Notes: a model not told the origin generated them from the sequence alone. A stretch of 64,000 nucleotides of DNA from Hoylesella loescheii (GCA_021531755.1 JADYUK010000012.1:25438-89437); one strand, 5' to 3'. Counted from the stretch's first letter, positions 54,818 through 63,070 are shown. Made by a program: numbers and translations.

Positions 54818-55318
54818 ATGAAGACTGCAGTATTTACAGGTTCGTTCAATCCCTTCACCGTAGGGCATGACGATATCGTGAGGCGTGCGCTGACAATGTT
54901 TGACAGGATTGTCATCGGCGTGGGATTCAACATTGACAAGGGCGAGGACGGTAATCTCGCGTGGATGAAGGCGTGGCCCATACAGAGCCTGTATGAGGGG
55001 GAGAGCCGCGTGGAGGTGACTGTGTACGAGGGTCTGACAGTGGATTTCGCCCGCCAGCACAATGCCTGCGCCATCATACGCGGTGTGCGCACGGTGAAGG
55101 ATTTTGAGTATGAGCGTGACATGGCTCTTGTCAACCGCAACATAGGCGACGGCATAGAGACTGCCATCATATTCTCTTCTCCAGAGTATGCCCACGTGTC
55201 GAGCAGCATGGTGAGGGAGCTGTACTATTTCAATCATGATGTCAGCGTCTATCTGCCTGAGGGATATGAGGCCGGAACATTGCTCAAGAGACTGCCGAGA
55301 TACGAGATGAGCCGCTGA
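54818..55318 (+). CDS. coaD: Phosphopantetheine adenylyltransferase
   Basis: Transfers AMP from ATP to 4'-phosphopantetheine in coenzyme A synthesis. With the ATG at 54818 it is 166 residues, as usual. The nucleotidyltransferase start is AVFTGSFNPFTVGHDDIVRR, carrying the TxGH-type motif (T10/VGH); the Asp usual in GSFDPxT is Asn here. Downstream are IIRGVRTVKDFEYERDMAL (Arg and Lys contacts) and the ISSTxxR-like HVSSSMVREL. The frame extends to 54707, inside ruvB, but that extension is not protein-like. It belongs to the ruvB-coaD-ybeY group. Confidence 0.94.
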   Translation: MKTAVFTGSFNPFTVGHDDIVRRALTMFDRIVIGVGFNIDKGEDGNLAWMKAWPIQSLYEGESRVEVTVYEGLTVDFARQHNACAIIRGVRTVKDFEYERDMALVNRNIGDGIETAIIFSSPEYAHVSSSMVRELYYFNHDVSVYLPEGYEAGTLLKRLPRYEMSR

Positions 55319-55400
55319 CCATCGGGTGACGGAGACACCAGCTCTGCATACTCGCCGGATGGACACCGACAGACAATTTGACAAGAAAAACAGGAAGAAC

Positions 55401-55826
55401 ATGATAACATACAACGCTGAGAACATAAAGATGCCCGCCATAAGGAAGCGCGAGGTGACACGATGGCTGAGGGCTGTAGCCGCCACATACGGCAGGAAGA
55501 TAGGAGAGGTGGGATACCTCTTCTGTGACGACGAGAAGATTCTTGAGGTCAACCGTGAGTTCCTGAGCCATGACTACTACACGGATATCATAACATTCGA
55601 CTATGACGAGGGCGACACCGTGAACGGCGACATAGTAATATCGCTCGACACTGTGCGCTCAAACGCCGAGCTCTTCGGCAAGCGATACGAAGAGGAGCTG
55701 TACCGTGTCATCGTCCACGGCATACTCCATCTCTGCGGCATCAACGACAAGGGCCCCGGAGAGCGTGAGATAATGGAGGCGGCTGAGGACAAGGCGCTGG
55801 CGATGCTCGCCGGGATGAGAGCCTGA
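55401..55826 (+). CDS. ybeY: rRNA maturation endoribonuclease YbeY
   Basis: Metal-dependent RNase in 16S rRNA 3' processing and ribosome quality control. With the ATG at 55401 the protein is 141 residues. It shows VGYLFCDDEKILEVNREFL, the strand TDIITFDYDE and the zinc-site helix VIVHGILHLCGINDKGPGE. In E. coli-type YbeY three histidines (HxxxHxxxxxH) bind zinc; here the third position is Asp (HGILHLCGIND), a substitution I recall in other Bacteroidetes. It is the last of the ruvB group, with a terminator-like hairpin at 55862-55921. Confidence 0.9.
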   Translation: MITYNAENIKMPAIRKREVTRWLRAVAATYGRKIGEVGYLFCDDEKILEVNREFLSHDYYTDIITFDYDEGDTVNGDIVISLDTVRSNAELFGKRYEEELYRVIVHGILHLCGINDKGPGEREIMEAAEDKALAMLAGMRA

Positions 55827-55861
55827 GAGGCTGTGCCATGACGCCGGCGGGAGACACAATA

Positions 55862-55921
55862 GCGGATGCCCCACAGGCAGGGAGAGGGTGAGAGCCCTAA
55901 TCCTGCTTGTGGGGCATTCGC
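55862..55921 (+). terminator. Hairpin after ybeY
   Basis: 20-bp arms (55862-55881, 55902-55921) containing ATGCCCCACA and its complement, pairing throughout if two G-U pairs are allowed. No T-run follows, so termination is likely but not certain. Confidence 0.65.
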
Positions 55922-56240
55922 TGTGTCTGCCGGCCGGTGCCGATAGTGCCTGCTGCCCCATTATACCATGTCCCGGGCCGTTATGTGTGTCACGGTGGTG
56001 GAGAGGTGGCTGCTGACGGGGGATAGAAGACGGACTGGCGCTTCTCCTGATATGGCGGAGAGTGCCAGCCCGTAATCGTTCATGTAGATGTTATGGATGA
56101 ATTTTTGGAAATACGGCAGTGCTTCACAGCATGGCCAAGGGGGTATAGGGGGTGTGTGGAAATAGATTGTTTTTTAATCGATATATTAAAGGCTTAGAAA
56201 ATATCTTTCCTTGTCACAGCCTGCCTGATGACGGCCGGTA
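55922..56240. other. Intergenic region between ybeY and the anti-sigma-like gene
   Basis: About 320 bases. An imperfect hairpin near 56034-56072 (CTGGCGCTTCTCC against GGAGAGTGCCAG) may end transcription of the minus-strand gene. Otherwise nothing recognisable. Confidence 0.4.
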
Positions 56241-56717
56241 TCATTTTATACCTACCAGGATATCCTTCTGCTTTGCAGAGACTGTGTCTTTCCTCACGCT
56301 GTCGTTGACGGCCACCGATGGCCCCTGCTCTGTCTTCAGCCTCACGACAGTCTCGCTGGGGTATGGCGCATCGGAGGGCTCGAGAGCTTTCTGTGCCGCT
56401 GTGCCGAGGGTTATCATGATGGCTATGACGGCCGCTGCCCTGAAGAAGGGGCGGAAACGCTGCGAGAGGGTTATCTGCCGTGCCTTGACAGGCTCCTCGT
56501 CGTTGATGATGGCAAGCATGCGGCGGTCGAAATCATCACCCAGTGTGACACGCTGACGCTCCTCGTGCTCGGCGAGGAAGAGCTGCCGGTAGCGGAGCAG
56601 ATGCATAGGGACATCCTCCTGCGCGAAGAAGGCGCGGAGTATCGTCTCTTCCTCAAGAGTCGTCTGGCACTGCCAGTAGCGCTCAAGGAGTTGTTCTATG
56701 TATCTGTAGTCCATCAT
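56241..56717 (-). CDS. Small membrane protein, probable anti-sigma partner of an ECF sigma factor
   Basis: A 158-residue protein with a cytoplasmic N-terminal helical domain (DYRYIEQLLERYWQCQTTLE, then EETILRAFFAQEDVPMHLLR), a single membrane segment (about 92-110, FFRAAAVIAIMITLGTAAQ) and a short outer tail. The start is very like proteins I recall immediately after ECF sigma genes in Bacteroides, often mislabelled as pyruvate-ferredoxin oxidoreductase, so an anti-sigma role is inferred rather than shown. Here it stands alone, about 17 kb from the sigma gene at 38893. The start could also be Met2. Confidence 0.65.
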   Translation of the reverse strand: MMDYRYIEQLLERYWQCQTTLEEETILRAFFAQEDVPMHLLRYRQLFLAEHEERQRVTLGDDFDRRMLAIINDEEPVKARQITLSQRFRPFFRAAAVIAIMITLGTAAQKALEPSDAPYPSETVVRLKTEQGPSVAVNDSVRKDTVSAKQKDILVGIK

Positions 56718-57027
56718 CTGTTTCTTTCGTCTGTTTATATTGTAGACAAGTGGGAGGGGCAGAAAGTTACAGCCCAGCCCGATTTTTTTTGAATTTTATT
56801 TTCCTGCCGATGTGTCTCCATCCTTAACTTGCCTGCTGTTGTGTCGGTAACAAGCTGTCGTTATGGACATTACGCCCTGCGGCGCTTCACTCTGCCTTCT
56901 CTCTGGGCAGAAGATATTTTCTTATTGCTGCCAGGCAAACAGACACGGGGCCATATGCATCCTGACAGAATCCCACCAGGACTCTATGGGCGTTTAGCGG
57001 ATACGAATAAAAAAATCCACTCATAAT
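56718..57027. other. Intergenic region upstream of the anti-sigma-like gene
   Basis: About 310 bases with no supported gene. A hairpin-free AT-rich patch is followed by mixed sequence up to the promoter at 57028. Confidence 0.4.
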
Positions 57028-57058
57028 GTTGTCGTCTACAAAATAATGATTATCTTTG
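57028..57058 (+). promoter_or_regulatory. Promoter upstream of the repeat frame and DUF2207 gene (GTTG-N19-TATCTTTG)
   Basis: GTTG at 57028-57031 and TATCTTTG at 57051-57058, 19 bases apart. An ATG follows at 57067, four or so bases after the expected start of transcription. Confidence 0.7.
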
Positions 57059-57066
57059 CATTGCAT

Positions 57067-57297
57067 ATGACTGTCCTCCCCACCCCACCCTGCCCTGGCC
57101 GCAGCAGGCATCAGCTGACGGGCACGCCACAGGGACCACCGCAACATATCATGGGCATGGGCACACAAGCTGGCTCATCACAGACGGGCACGCCACAGGG
57201 ACCACCACAACATATCATGGGCATGGGCACACAAGCTGGCTCATCACTGACGGGCACGCCACAGGGACCATCGCGGGCTGCCGGAGGCCACAGATAA
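57067..57297 (+). CDS. Possible small repeat peptide
   Basis: A 76-residue frame that begins just after a good promoter and reads through the 66-bp array, giving a 22-residue repeat (TGTPQGPPQHIMGMGTQAGS) twice and a third partial copy. The array length is a multiple of three, so the frame stays open. It has no signal peptide and no known family. It may be a translated leader, a real low-complexity peptide, or a by-product of an open frame in GC-rich repeats; the last is quite possible. Confidence 0.25.
   Translation: MTVLPTPPCPGRSRHQLTGTPQGPPQHIMGMGTQAGSSQTGTPQGPPQHIMGMGTQAGSSLTGTPQGPSRAAGGHR
57117..57272. repeat. 66-bp tandem repeat, about 2.4 copies
   Basis: GACGGGCACGCCACAGGGAC starts at 57117, 57183 and 57249 (period 66); the first two copies share CATATCATGGGCATGGGCAC and CAAGCTGGCTCATCAC. 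Only a couple of bases differ between copies. Same period as the array at 21741, but unrelated sequence. Confidence 0.9.
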
Positions 57298-57326
57298 TAT
57301 CATGAACCTAAACCCTAACAGAGACT

Positions 57327-59228
57327 ATGCGCCGTATCATCGTTCTCCTCCTCATCCTTCTATCGCCATCGGCCATCATGCTTGCCGACGAAGGGGGCTA
57401 CCGCTACAAGGACATCACCGTAGAGGCTTTCGTCCACAAGGACAACACATGGGACATCACCATGACCCAGACAGTCGATTTCCTTGAGCCACGCCATGGC
57501 ATATATGTCTACATACCCTACCGCTTCAGGATAACACAGCCTGTACTGTCGGCAGACAGCACACGCCGCGAGATGCGCCCGCTGACCTACCGCGCACATA
57601 TTGACGATGTCGCTGTCAACGGATATAAGTATACCGAGGACGACCGTGACGACTGCCACATAATAAAAATAGGTGATGAGGACACGGAGCTGACGGGCCT
57701 GCACACCTATGTCATACGCTACCGATACCGTTACCCGGCCGACCGCACTCCGCTGCGCGACTGCATCTTCCATAGCATCCTCGGCACCGGCTATCCCGCC
57801 CCTGTCGACACGTTCAAGTATTATGTGCGCTTCGAGAAGCCCCTCCCGTCGGCCTCGGCCGACAGCCTGCAGGTCTTCAGCGGATCATTCTCGTCGGCAG
57901 AGAATGCCTATGGCGTGACAGCCGCCGTAACGCCCGAGAGCATCAGCGGCATGGCCTCAGGCCTTGAGCCTAACAGCGGTGTGACGCTCTATGTCCCTCT
58001 CCCCGAGGGCTATTATGAGGGTGCGCCGACGATATCGTCATTACCCATGGCTGTGGCAGGCATAGCCAGCCTCATCCTCGTCATCCTCATCATTGTCATA
58101 GCCATCACCCGCCGCAGCCCCTCTGTCACACGCCAGATAGAGTTCTACCCGCCAGAGGGAATCAGCAGCGCCGAGGTAGGAACCATCATTGACAGCACAG
58201 CCGACACAAAGGACCTCGCCTCGCTCATACCATGGTTAGCGAGCCAGGGGCATATCGTCATAACCGAGCGCGGCGCGGAGGACAATGACAAGGGGAAGAA
58301 GAAGCTCTATGTGCAGCTCGTGAAGAAGCTGCCGTCAAAGGCTCCGGCTTACATGAAGAAGTTTGTCGACTCCATCTTCGCGAAGAAAGACAGCGTATGC
58401 CTCGACGACCTCACGGATGCCGGCGAGGGAATGATGAAGGCGCAGATGCTCCTCGGCAAGCATTTCTCAGGCAAGAGGAAGCTCGAGCGCACCTCACTCT
58501 GGATTCTCCTCTACCCTCTCCTTGCCATTGTCGCCACTCTGTTCCTGTCGCTATCGTCGCCAGTAGAATATTTCGAGCCTGAGACAATGGGCAAGAGCAT
58601 CGCCCTGTGGTTGTTCCCGTATTTCATATCGTTTGTCATCATGCTTGTCAGGCATGGCGCCCGCTATGTCTCGAAAGCCCGCACACGCGTCATCATGCAC
58701 ATCGTCGTGATAGGGCTCTTCGTCCTCGGCGCGCTGCTCAGCCTGATATTCCGCGATGCCGACCTCCTCCTCCCGCCGGCCGCAATACCCGTCATCTACG
58801 CCCTCGGCTATGCCACGGTGATTCTCGTCGGGCGTTTCATAACAGACACCCCATACCGTGCCGGGCTCATGGGCAAGCTGCTCGGCCTGAAGGAGTTTAT
58901 CGAGACAGCCGAGAAGGGGCGCCTGGAGACTCTCCTTGAGAGCGACCCGCAGTATTTCTACCGCATCATGCCCTACGCCCTTGTCTTCGGCCTCACCGAC
59001 AAGTGGACAGAGCATTTCCGCACGCTCACTGTCGCCCAGCCCGAGTGGTTCCGCTCTGACAGCCACTCGCTCTTCACCGCAGCCTATCTCGGGAGCATCA
59101 CCCACAACGTCTGCCAGGCATCCTCACAGGCCGTATCGTCGGCCACGATGTCAGCCTCAGCTTCAACATCATCCTCCGGCGGTTTCTCTGGCGGAGGAGG
59201 TGGCGGTGGCGGAGGTGGCAGCTGGTAA
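57327..59228 (+). CDS. DUF2207 membrane protein
   Basis: A 633-residue protein with a signal peptide (to about IMLADE, residue 22), an exported beta-rich domain (YKDITVEAFVHKDNTWDITM, HGIYVYIPYRFRI, VIRYRYRYPADRTPLRDCIF) matching DUF2207, a membrane segment at about 245-265 (VAGIASLILVILIIVIAI), a cytoplasmic domain with EFYPPEGISSAEVGTIID, three or four more membrane segments between about 390 and 510 and a glycine-rich end SSGGFSGGGGGGGGGGSW, which is a hallmark of this family. Function is unknown; some members sit with stress or envelope genes. It is transcribed alone and ended by a hairpin at 59424-59457. Confidence 0.9.
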   Translation: MRRIIVLLLILLSPSAIMLADEGGYRYKDITVEAFVHKDNTWDITMTQTVDFLEPRHGIYVYIPYRFRITQPVLSADSTRREMRPLTYRAHIDDVAVNGYKYTEDDRDDCHIIKIGDEDTELTGLHTYVIRYRYRYPADRTPLRDCIFHSILGTGYPAPVDTFKYYVRFEKPLPSASADSLQVFSGSFSSAENAYGVTAAVTPESISGMASGLEPNSGVTLYVPLPEGYYEGAPTISSLPMAVAGIASLILVILIIVIAITRRSPSVTRQIEFYPPEGISSAEVGTIIDSTADTKDLASLIPWLASQGHIVITERGAEDNDKGKKKLYVQLVKKLPSKAPAYMKKFVDSIFAKKDSVCLDDLTDAGEGMMKAQMLLGKHFSGKRKLERTSLWILLYPLLAIVATLFLSLSSPVEYFEPETMGKSIALWLFPYFISFVIMLVRHGARYVSKARTRVIMHIVVIGLFVLGALLSLIFRDADLLLPPAAIPVIYALGYATVILVGRFITDTPYRAGLMGKLLGLKEFIETAEKGRLETLLESDPQYFYRIMPYALVFGLTDKWTEHFRTLTVAQPEWFRSDSHSLFTAAYLGSITHNVCQASSQAVSSATMSASASTSSSGGFSGGGGGGGGGGSW

Positions 59229-59423
59229 CAGTGCTGCCGGCCATACGCCATACATATGAGCCACCCGCCTGCGGGACGCGGCCATGCCGCAAGGGGGCAC
59301 TGTCACCCCCTGCTTACAGTCTGTAAGCTGACAGCCCACACGGGTTACAGATTTTATGCTTATTCGTCAAATATCCAATGGGTATCATATGACACGCCAA
59401 GAGGCACTGAATGACACGCTAAG
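59229..59423. other. Spacer after the DUF2207 gene
   Basis: Holds two near copies of GACACGC(C/T)AAGAGGCACTG(A/G) at about 59391 and 59413, the second running into the terminator stem. Confidence 0.45.
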
Positions 59424-59457
59424 AGGCACTGGATGGGACCATCATCCAGTGCCTTTT
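59424..59457 (+). terminator. Terminator of the DUF2207 gene
   Basis: Perfect 12-bp arms AGGCACTGGATG / CATCCAGTGCCT around seven bases, followed by TTTTG. Confidence 0.82.
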
Positions 59458-59596
59458 GTGTCGATACACCCGCCATGGGCATTCTCCCCAAGGGGGCAAA
59501 CACCCAGGCCTCACTGTCTTATAAGTCCATGCGACGACAGGATAGCGTACGTCCAGATACACATTCTATCTTTTTCTTCACTTTTCCACAGAAAAG

Positions 59597-59628
59597 TTTG
59601 TTTGTTTCTTTATCATTTTATATTTTTG
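59597..59628 (+). promoter_or_regulatory. Promoter of the AT-rich toxin/immunity region (TTTG-N20-TATTTTTG)
   Basis: TTTG at 59597-59600 and TATTTTTG at 59621-59628, exactly 20 bases apart, a consensus Bacteroidetes promoter. The next real gene starts at 59788, leaving a leader of about 155 bases with a 17-codon open frame at 59641. Confidence 0.75.
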
Positions 59629-59787
59629 CAGCAGAGAAAGATGATTCTAAGGATGAGACATAATATGTCCATACCATCATACCTGTACACATAAAACAAC
59701 ATTAGATCTCTTTTTCATATCCCAGGTGCTATTTTTTAATTCAAGAAATAGCTTTAAGCCATTTTCCACTACATACCAGTTCTACAT

Positions 59788-60228
59788 ATGGAAGTCAAAA
59801 AAATAATAATCGTATTATCAGTAGTTGTTTTAGCAGCTCTATCAATTTGTCTTTTTAGTGACAATACACAATACAAACAAATAGGTGATACATCATTTTA
59901 TCTGCTCCCTAATGAACAGGGGCAGGAATCTTTCCTGTATCATAATGGAGGTGGTGGGAATGTATTTATCCCAATCTCTCATGAAGGAATAGTTCATGAT
60001 GTGTACTGGAATCGACATGTAGTGATTGTTAAATGCAGCCAATCAAGCCAAGAACACTGGTACGTTATAAGGAATATCAAAGATTATAACTATCATGATT
60101 TTGAAATCCTGCACTTTATGCGTGAGTGCGACTATCAGGTTGCATTAGATTCATTGGGAGTCCAAGAAAAGAGAATGGAGCATACTGATGGTTCTATCCC
60201 ATGGACAATTCATATTTTCAATTTCTGA
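59788..60228 (+). CDS. Small membrane-anchored hypothetical protein (possible immunity protein)
   Basis: A 146-residue AT-rich gene. One N-terminal hydrophobic segment (KKIIIVLSVVVLAALSICLF) is followed by a soluble domain with DTSFYLLPNEQGQESFLYHN, VFIPISHEGIVHDVYWNRHV and WYVIRNIKDYNYHDFEILHF. I recall similar short proteins, DUF3997-like, beside Rhs toxins in Bacteroides, so immunity is suspected; no function is established. It is the first gene after the promoter at 59597, and composition differs sharply from the GC-rich DUF2207 gene. Confidence 0.7.
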   Translation: MEVKKIIIVLSVVVLAALSICLFSDNTQYKQIGDTSFYLLPNEQGQESFLYHNGGGGNVFIPISHEGIVHDVYWNRHVVIVKCSQSSQEHWYVIRNIKDYNYHDFEILHFMRECDYQVALDSLGVQEKRMEHTDGSIPWTIHIFNF

Positions 60229-60264
60229 AATGAGTCAATAACGAACTCCACTATATGTACAGTC

Positions 60265-60492
60265 AATGCCAGCAGGTAAATATATTTACACAAAGACTCT
60301 GACACTTTTGCTATTGATAGAACAATTAACGGCGGGAGTGAAGGGGTTGTCTTTGGGACATATATACATTTATGTGAAAACGAATACCAATTGAATATTT
60401 CTCATACAAGCTCTTACAACGACAAGAAAAAGGTATTGCTTATCAAGAACGATTCAATACATGGATTCAATGGTTCATCGTATTCTTTATGA
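60265..60492 (+). pseudogene. Frameshifted small gene remnant
   Basis: An ATG at 60265 reads MPAGKYIYTK; a one-base shift near 60300 joins it to a second frame reading DSDTFAIDRTINGGSEGVVF, GTYIHLCENEYQLNISHTSS and KKVLLIKNDSIHGFNGSSYS up to a TGA at 60490-60492. Together this is about 75 residues of ordinary-looking protein, so a former gene with a frameshift is likely. Its TGA overlaps the next ATG (ATGA). I recognise no family. Confidence 0.5.
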
Positions 60493-60737
60493 TTGACCAT
60501 TCAAACTGGTTGACGAAAATAATCGAAGGGCTAAATCAAACTCCAGATGTTGTGAACTATCGTGCTACAGGAACAAGAATTGGAATTGATAATATAAGGA
60601 TAGGAGGAGACATGTTGAATAACTTTCAAGATAAAGTGGGTCTTTCTTTACCTGGCAAAACAATAGGAATACCGACAGGGAGAAAACCGACACATACAAT
60701 AGATGATTTCTTAAAACGCAAACTTCCAGAACCATGA
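60489..60737 (+). CDS. Hypothetical protein of 82 residues
   Basis: Begins with an ATG overlapping the preceding TGA by four bases and ends with a TGA overlapping the next ATG in the same way, so it is translationally coupled on both sides. The sequence (RATGTRIGIDNIRIGGDMLN, VGLSLPGKTIGIPTGRKPTH, DDFLKRKLPEP) has no membrane segment and no family I can name. It could be a small polymorphic-toxin tip or part of an immunity gene. Composition is AT-rich like its neighbours. Confidence 0.55.
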   Translation: MIDHSNWLTKIIEGLNQTPDVVNYRATGTRIGIDNIRIGGDMLNNFQDKVGLSLPGKTIGIPTGRKPTHTIDDFLKRKLPEP

Positions 60738-61345
60738 AAAGAATAATAAAAAAAGTGACAAAAGTTTTGCTTTACATATTGATTACGTTTATATTTGTTC
60801 ATTGCTGTGTTTATCGTCGCATGACATACATAAACAAAGAAGAGCTGGAATGGGTAACGAACAGGCATGAAGGTGAAATGATGTATTTCGAATCTGAAGA
60901 AGGGATAAAGGACACGATTGAGATATGCAACATACGTGTCGACAATTCTTTGAACCCGTTCTACTTCTCGTACTTCAATACAGGTGCGATGACGCATATA
61001 GCGGGAGGAGGTATAGATTTTCGCTTTATGAGAACTACTGCATGTGAAGGTAGTTTTGGCGTGGTCAAATTATTCAATGATGAAAGTCTCTATTTTTTCT
61101 GCGACCTTCTTGATAGGACATCAAGCTTCATTCCACTATATCCCATAGAACTAAAGATTCGCAATACTGTGCTTGATGACGTACTATTCTTTGATGAGAA
61201 ATTTACGAAACAGATTGACTATGAAGAGGATTGCTATCGTCCAGATCGCCCAATAAAAAGTTATGCATGGAGTAAAAAATATGGACTTGTACAGTACACC
61301 TACCAAGATGGAGAAACCTTTACAAGGTCTGACATCGGAAACTAA
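60734..61345 (+). CDS. Lipoprotein-like hypothetical protein (possible immunity protein)
   Basis: A 203-residue protein with a basic N-terminus and a hydrophobic stretch (VLLYILITFIFVHCC) ending in a Cys pair that could be a lipobox, then a soluble domain with YINKEELEWVTNRHEGEMMY, DTIEICNIRVDNSLNPFYFS, GGGIDFRFMRTTACEGSFGV and YGLVQYTYQDGETF. It resembles unnamed proteins next to Rhs genes; the family is not known to me. Starts by ATGA overlap with the upstream 82-codon gene. A 40-codon frame in another phase overlaps its end. Confidence 0.65.
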   Translation: MKRIIKKVTKVLLYILITFIFVHCCVYRRMTYINKEELEWVTNRHEGEMMYFESEEGIKDTIEICNIRVDNSLNPFYFSYFNTGAMTHIAGGGIDFRFMRTTACEGSFGVVKLFNDESLYFFCDLLDRTSSFIPLYPIELKIRNTVLDDVLFFDEKFTKQIDYEEDCYRPDRPIKSYAWSKKYGLVQYTYQDGETFTRSDIGN

Positions 61346-61430
61346 TGGCAGGAAGTACACTTCAATGAGCAAAGGCTTTGATGTCTTATTTGGAGGAACT
61401 ACTTTTACAATAATAAAAATAGAAGCATAA
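61308..61430 (+). CDS. Possible 40-residue peptide bridging to the Rhs fragment
   Basis: An ATG at 61308, inside the end of the preceding gene, opens a frame (TSETNGRKYTSMSKGFDVLF, then GGTTFTIIKIEA) that stops at 61430, immediately before the ATG of the Rhs fragment at 61431. It may be a coupled small gene or chance; no family is recognised. Confidence 0.22.
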   Translation: MEKPLQGLTSETNGRKYTSMSKGFDVLFGGTTFTIIKIEA

Positions 61431-62504
61431 ATGACATACCCTCTCGTGCTTATGGGACAAACGAGTCCGCAGGCCAGGACTCCCCAATCAGCGCCTCACA
61501 TTGAGCGCAGATACTGCGGCAATCTCATATACAGCGGCTCGGCACTCTCCCAGATATTGATAGATGGCGGCTACATCACGCTCGACAGCAGCGGCAACCC
61601 CAGCTACCACTTCTATGTGCAGGACCATCAGGGCAACAACCGCCTTGTGCTGTCAGCCAGCGGTGGCGTCGAGGAGGTCAACAGCTACTACCCATATGGA
61701 GGGATGATGAGCATGAGCACCGCCAGCACACAGCGGTTCAAGTACAACGGAAAGGAGCTTAACCAGCATTCATACATGATGTGGTATGACTATGGCGCAA
61801 GGCAGTCCGCCCCGCTCTTAGGCCGCTTCACCTCAATGGATCAGCTCTGCGAGAGCTACTACCCCTTCAGCCCCTATGCGTATTGCGTGGGAAACCCCGT
61901 GAGGTTCGTGGACCCGGATGGAAAAAGTACATGGGTGAAAAATATTGGAAATGGAAAATATGAAATAATCGGCGGCAATTTATATGATAATGATTGAAAC
62001 ATATATGTTTATTCCCTTGATAAGGATGGGAATTATTCTATACGAGGACGCTCAATTGGTCAAACCACATCAATGACCTCATTCTATAATAGCGATAAAG
62101 AAGATGAAGGCAAACGTTGGCAGAGAGGAAGTATCATTGATATGAAAGATGTGAGTGGAAAGATATTTTTAAGGAAAATATTATCACCTGAGGTTACTCT
62201 ATTTGATTATATTCCTAATGCCAGAAATGGAAAACCGTATGATTTCAAAATCACTAATGGCACTAACAATATTATCGATAATATTGATTTTTACCGTGGA
62301 ATGCCTATTGGGAAAAGCACGAATGGACAGGCTCTAATATCTTCTGCCCGTGATATTGGCAATATGGCTGCTGGTATAGTGGCCGCCAAGCATGGCATAT
62401 CATGGATAGCTGCCAGATGTGCATTCGATGCATATCAATCGAAATCCGTTGGTCACATTGAAAAAGAGGGAATGTCTACGAGAAATGCGCAATACTATGG
62501 ATGA
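61431..62504 (+). pseudogene. Rhs core C-terminal fragment with toxin domain, interrupted by an in-frame TGA
   Basis: Residues 1-165 are the end of an Rhs core: ILIDGGYITLDSSGNPSYHF, YVQDHQGNNRLVLSASGGVE, SYYPYGGMMS, FKYNGKELNQHSYMMWYDYG, ARQSAPLLGRFTSMDQL and the closing PFSPYAYCVGNPVRFVDPDG. The core DNA is GC-rich like the host; right after DPDG it turns AT-rich and encodes a toxin-like domain (WVKNIGNGKYEIIGGNLYDN). A TGA at 61995-61997 stops the frame, yet the same frame continues with YVYSLDKDGNYSIRGRSIGQ, RGSIIDMKDVSGKIFLRKIL and ISSARDIGNMAAGIVAAKHG to 62504. This recalls the polymorphic toxin type 44 domain; that name is tentative. The large N-terminal Rhs part is missing, so it is an orphan cassette. 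Confidence 0.8.
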
Positions 62505-62593
62505 AGCATGATGCACAGCCATAGTAGCACTTATTCTGAAATAAAGAATTTACGGATTTCATTGGTTAACTTCATTAACAAGTTTTTTTAGTT

Positions 62594-63070
62594 ATGAGAA
62601 AGATTTATGGTTGCCTTTTGGTACTACTTTTAGGCCCTGCTGTTCTATTTGTATGTATCTGTATTTTCTCAAATATCTCATTCTCAGAGAGCAGTAAGAC
62701 ATGGTTTTGCAAAGACATTAACATGTATGTCACTATAGTGCACAAACATTCTGGTGACGATATGATTGTCTTAAATAATACAGATACCATTTTTACCTCA
62801 GACAATTTAGGCGCATCATTAGGTGGTGTGGAATTGCATTTTAAAGAACATAATGATACTGTGTATATTCCAAATAGTCATCTTACAATTTCAAAAATTA
62901 AAGCTCATAAATATAAAGTTATAATCGTCGATGATAATCGGGTGAGAGGATTTCGGGTACCTACACTGGTTAAACACGATGACATAACGATATGTGGAGA
63001 CATTGACTCTTGGAATTTCTATGTGTTCAAAAATGGCAAAGCCTGGAACGGATTGGAAGTGGTGAATTAA
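62594..63070 (+). CDS. Membrane-anchored hypothetical protein, likely immunity partner
   Basis: A 158-residue AT-rich gene. One N-terminal membrane segment (GCLLVLLLGPAVLFVCICIF) is followed by a beta-rich domain with KTWFCKDINMYVTIVHKHSG, VELHFKEHNDTVYIPNSHLT and ITICGDIDSWNFYVFKNGKA. It lies 89 bases after the toxin fragment, the normal place for a cognate immunity gene, so protection against that toxin is inferred. It is intact although the toxin is broken. Confidence 0.65.
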   Translation: MRKIYGCLLVLLLGPAVLFVCICIFSNISFSESSKTWFCKDINMYVTIVHKHSGDDMIVLNNTDTIFTSDNLGASLGGVELHFKEHNDTVYIPNSHLTISKIKAHKYKVIIVDDNRVRGFRVPTLVKHDDITICGDIDSWNFYVFKNGKAWNGLEVVN

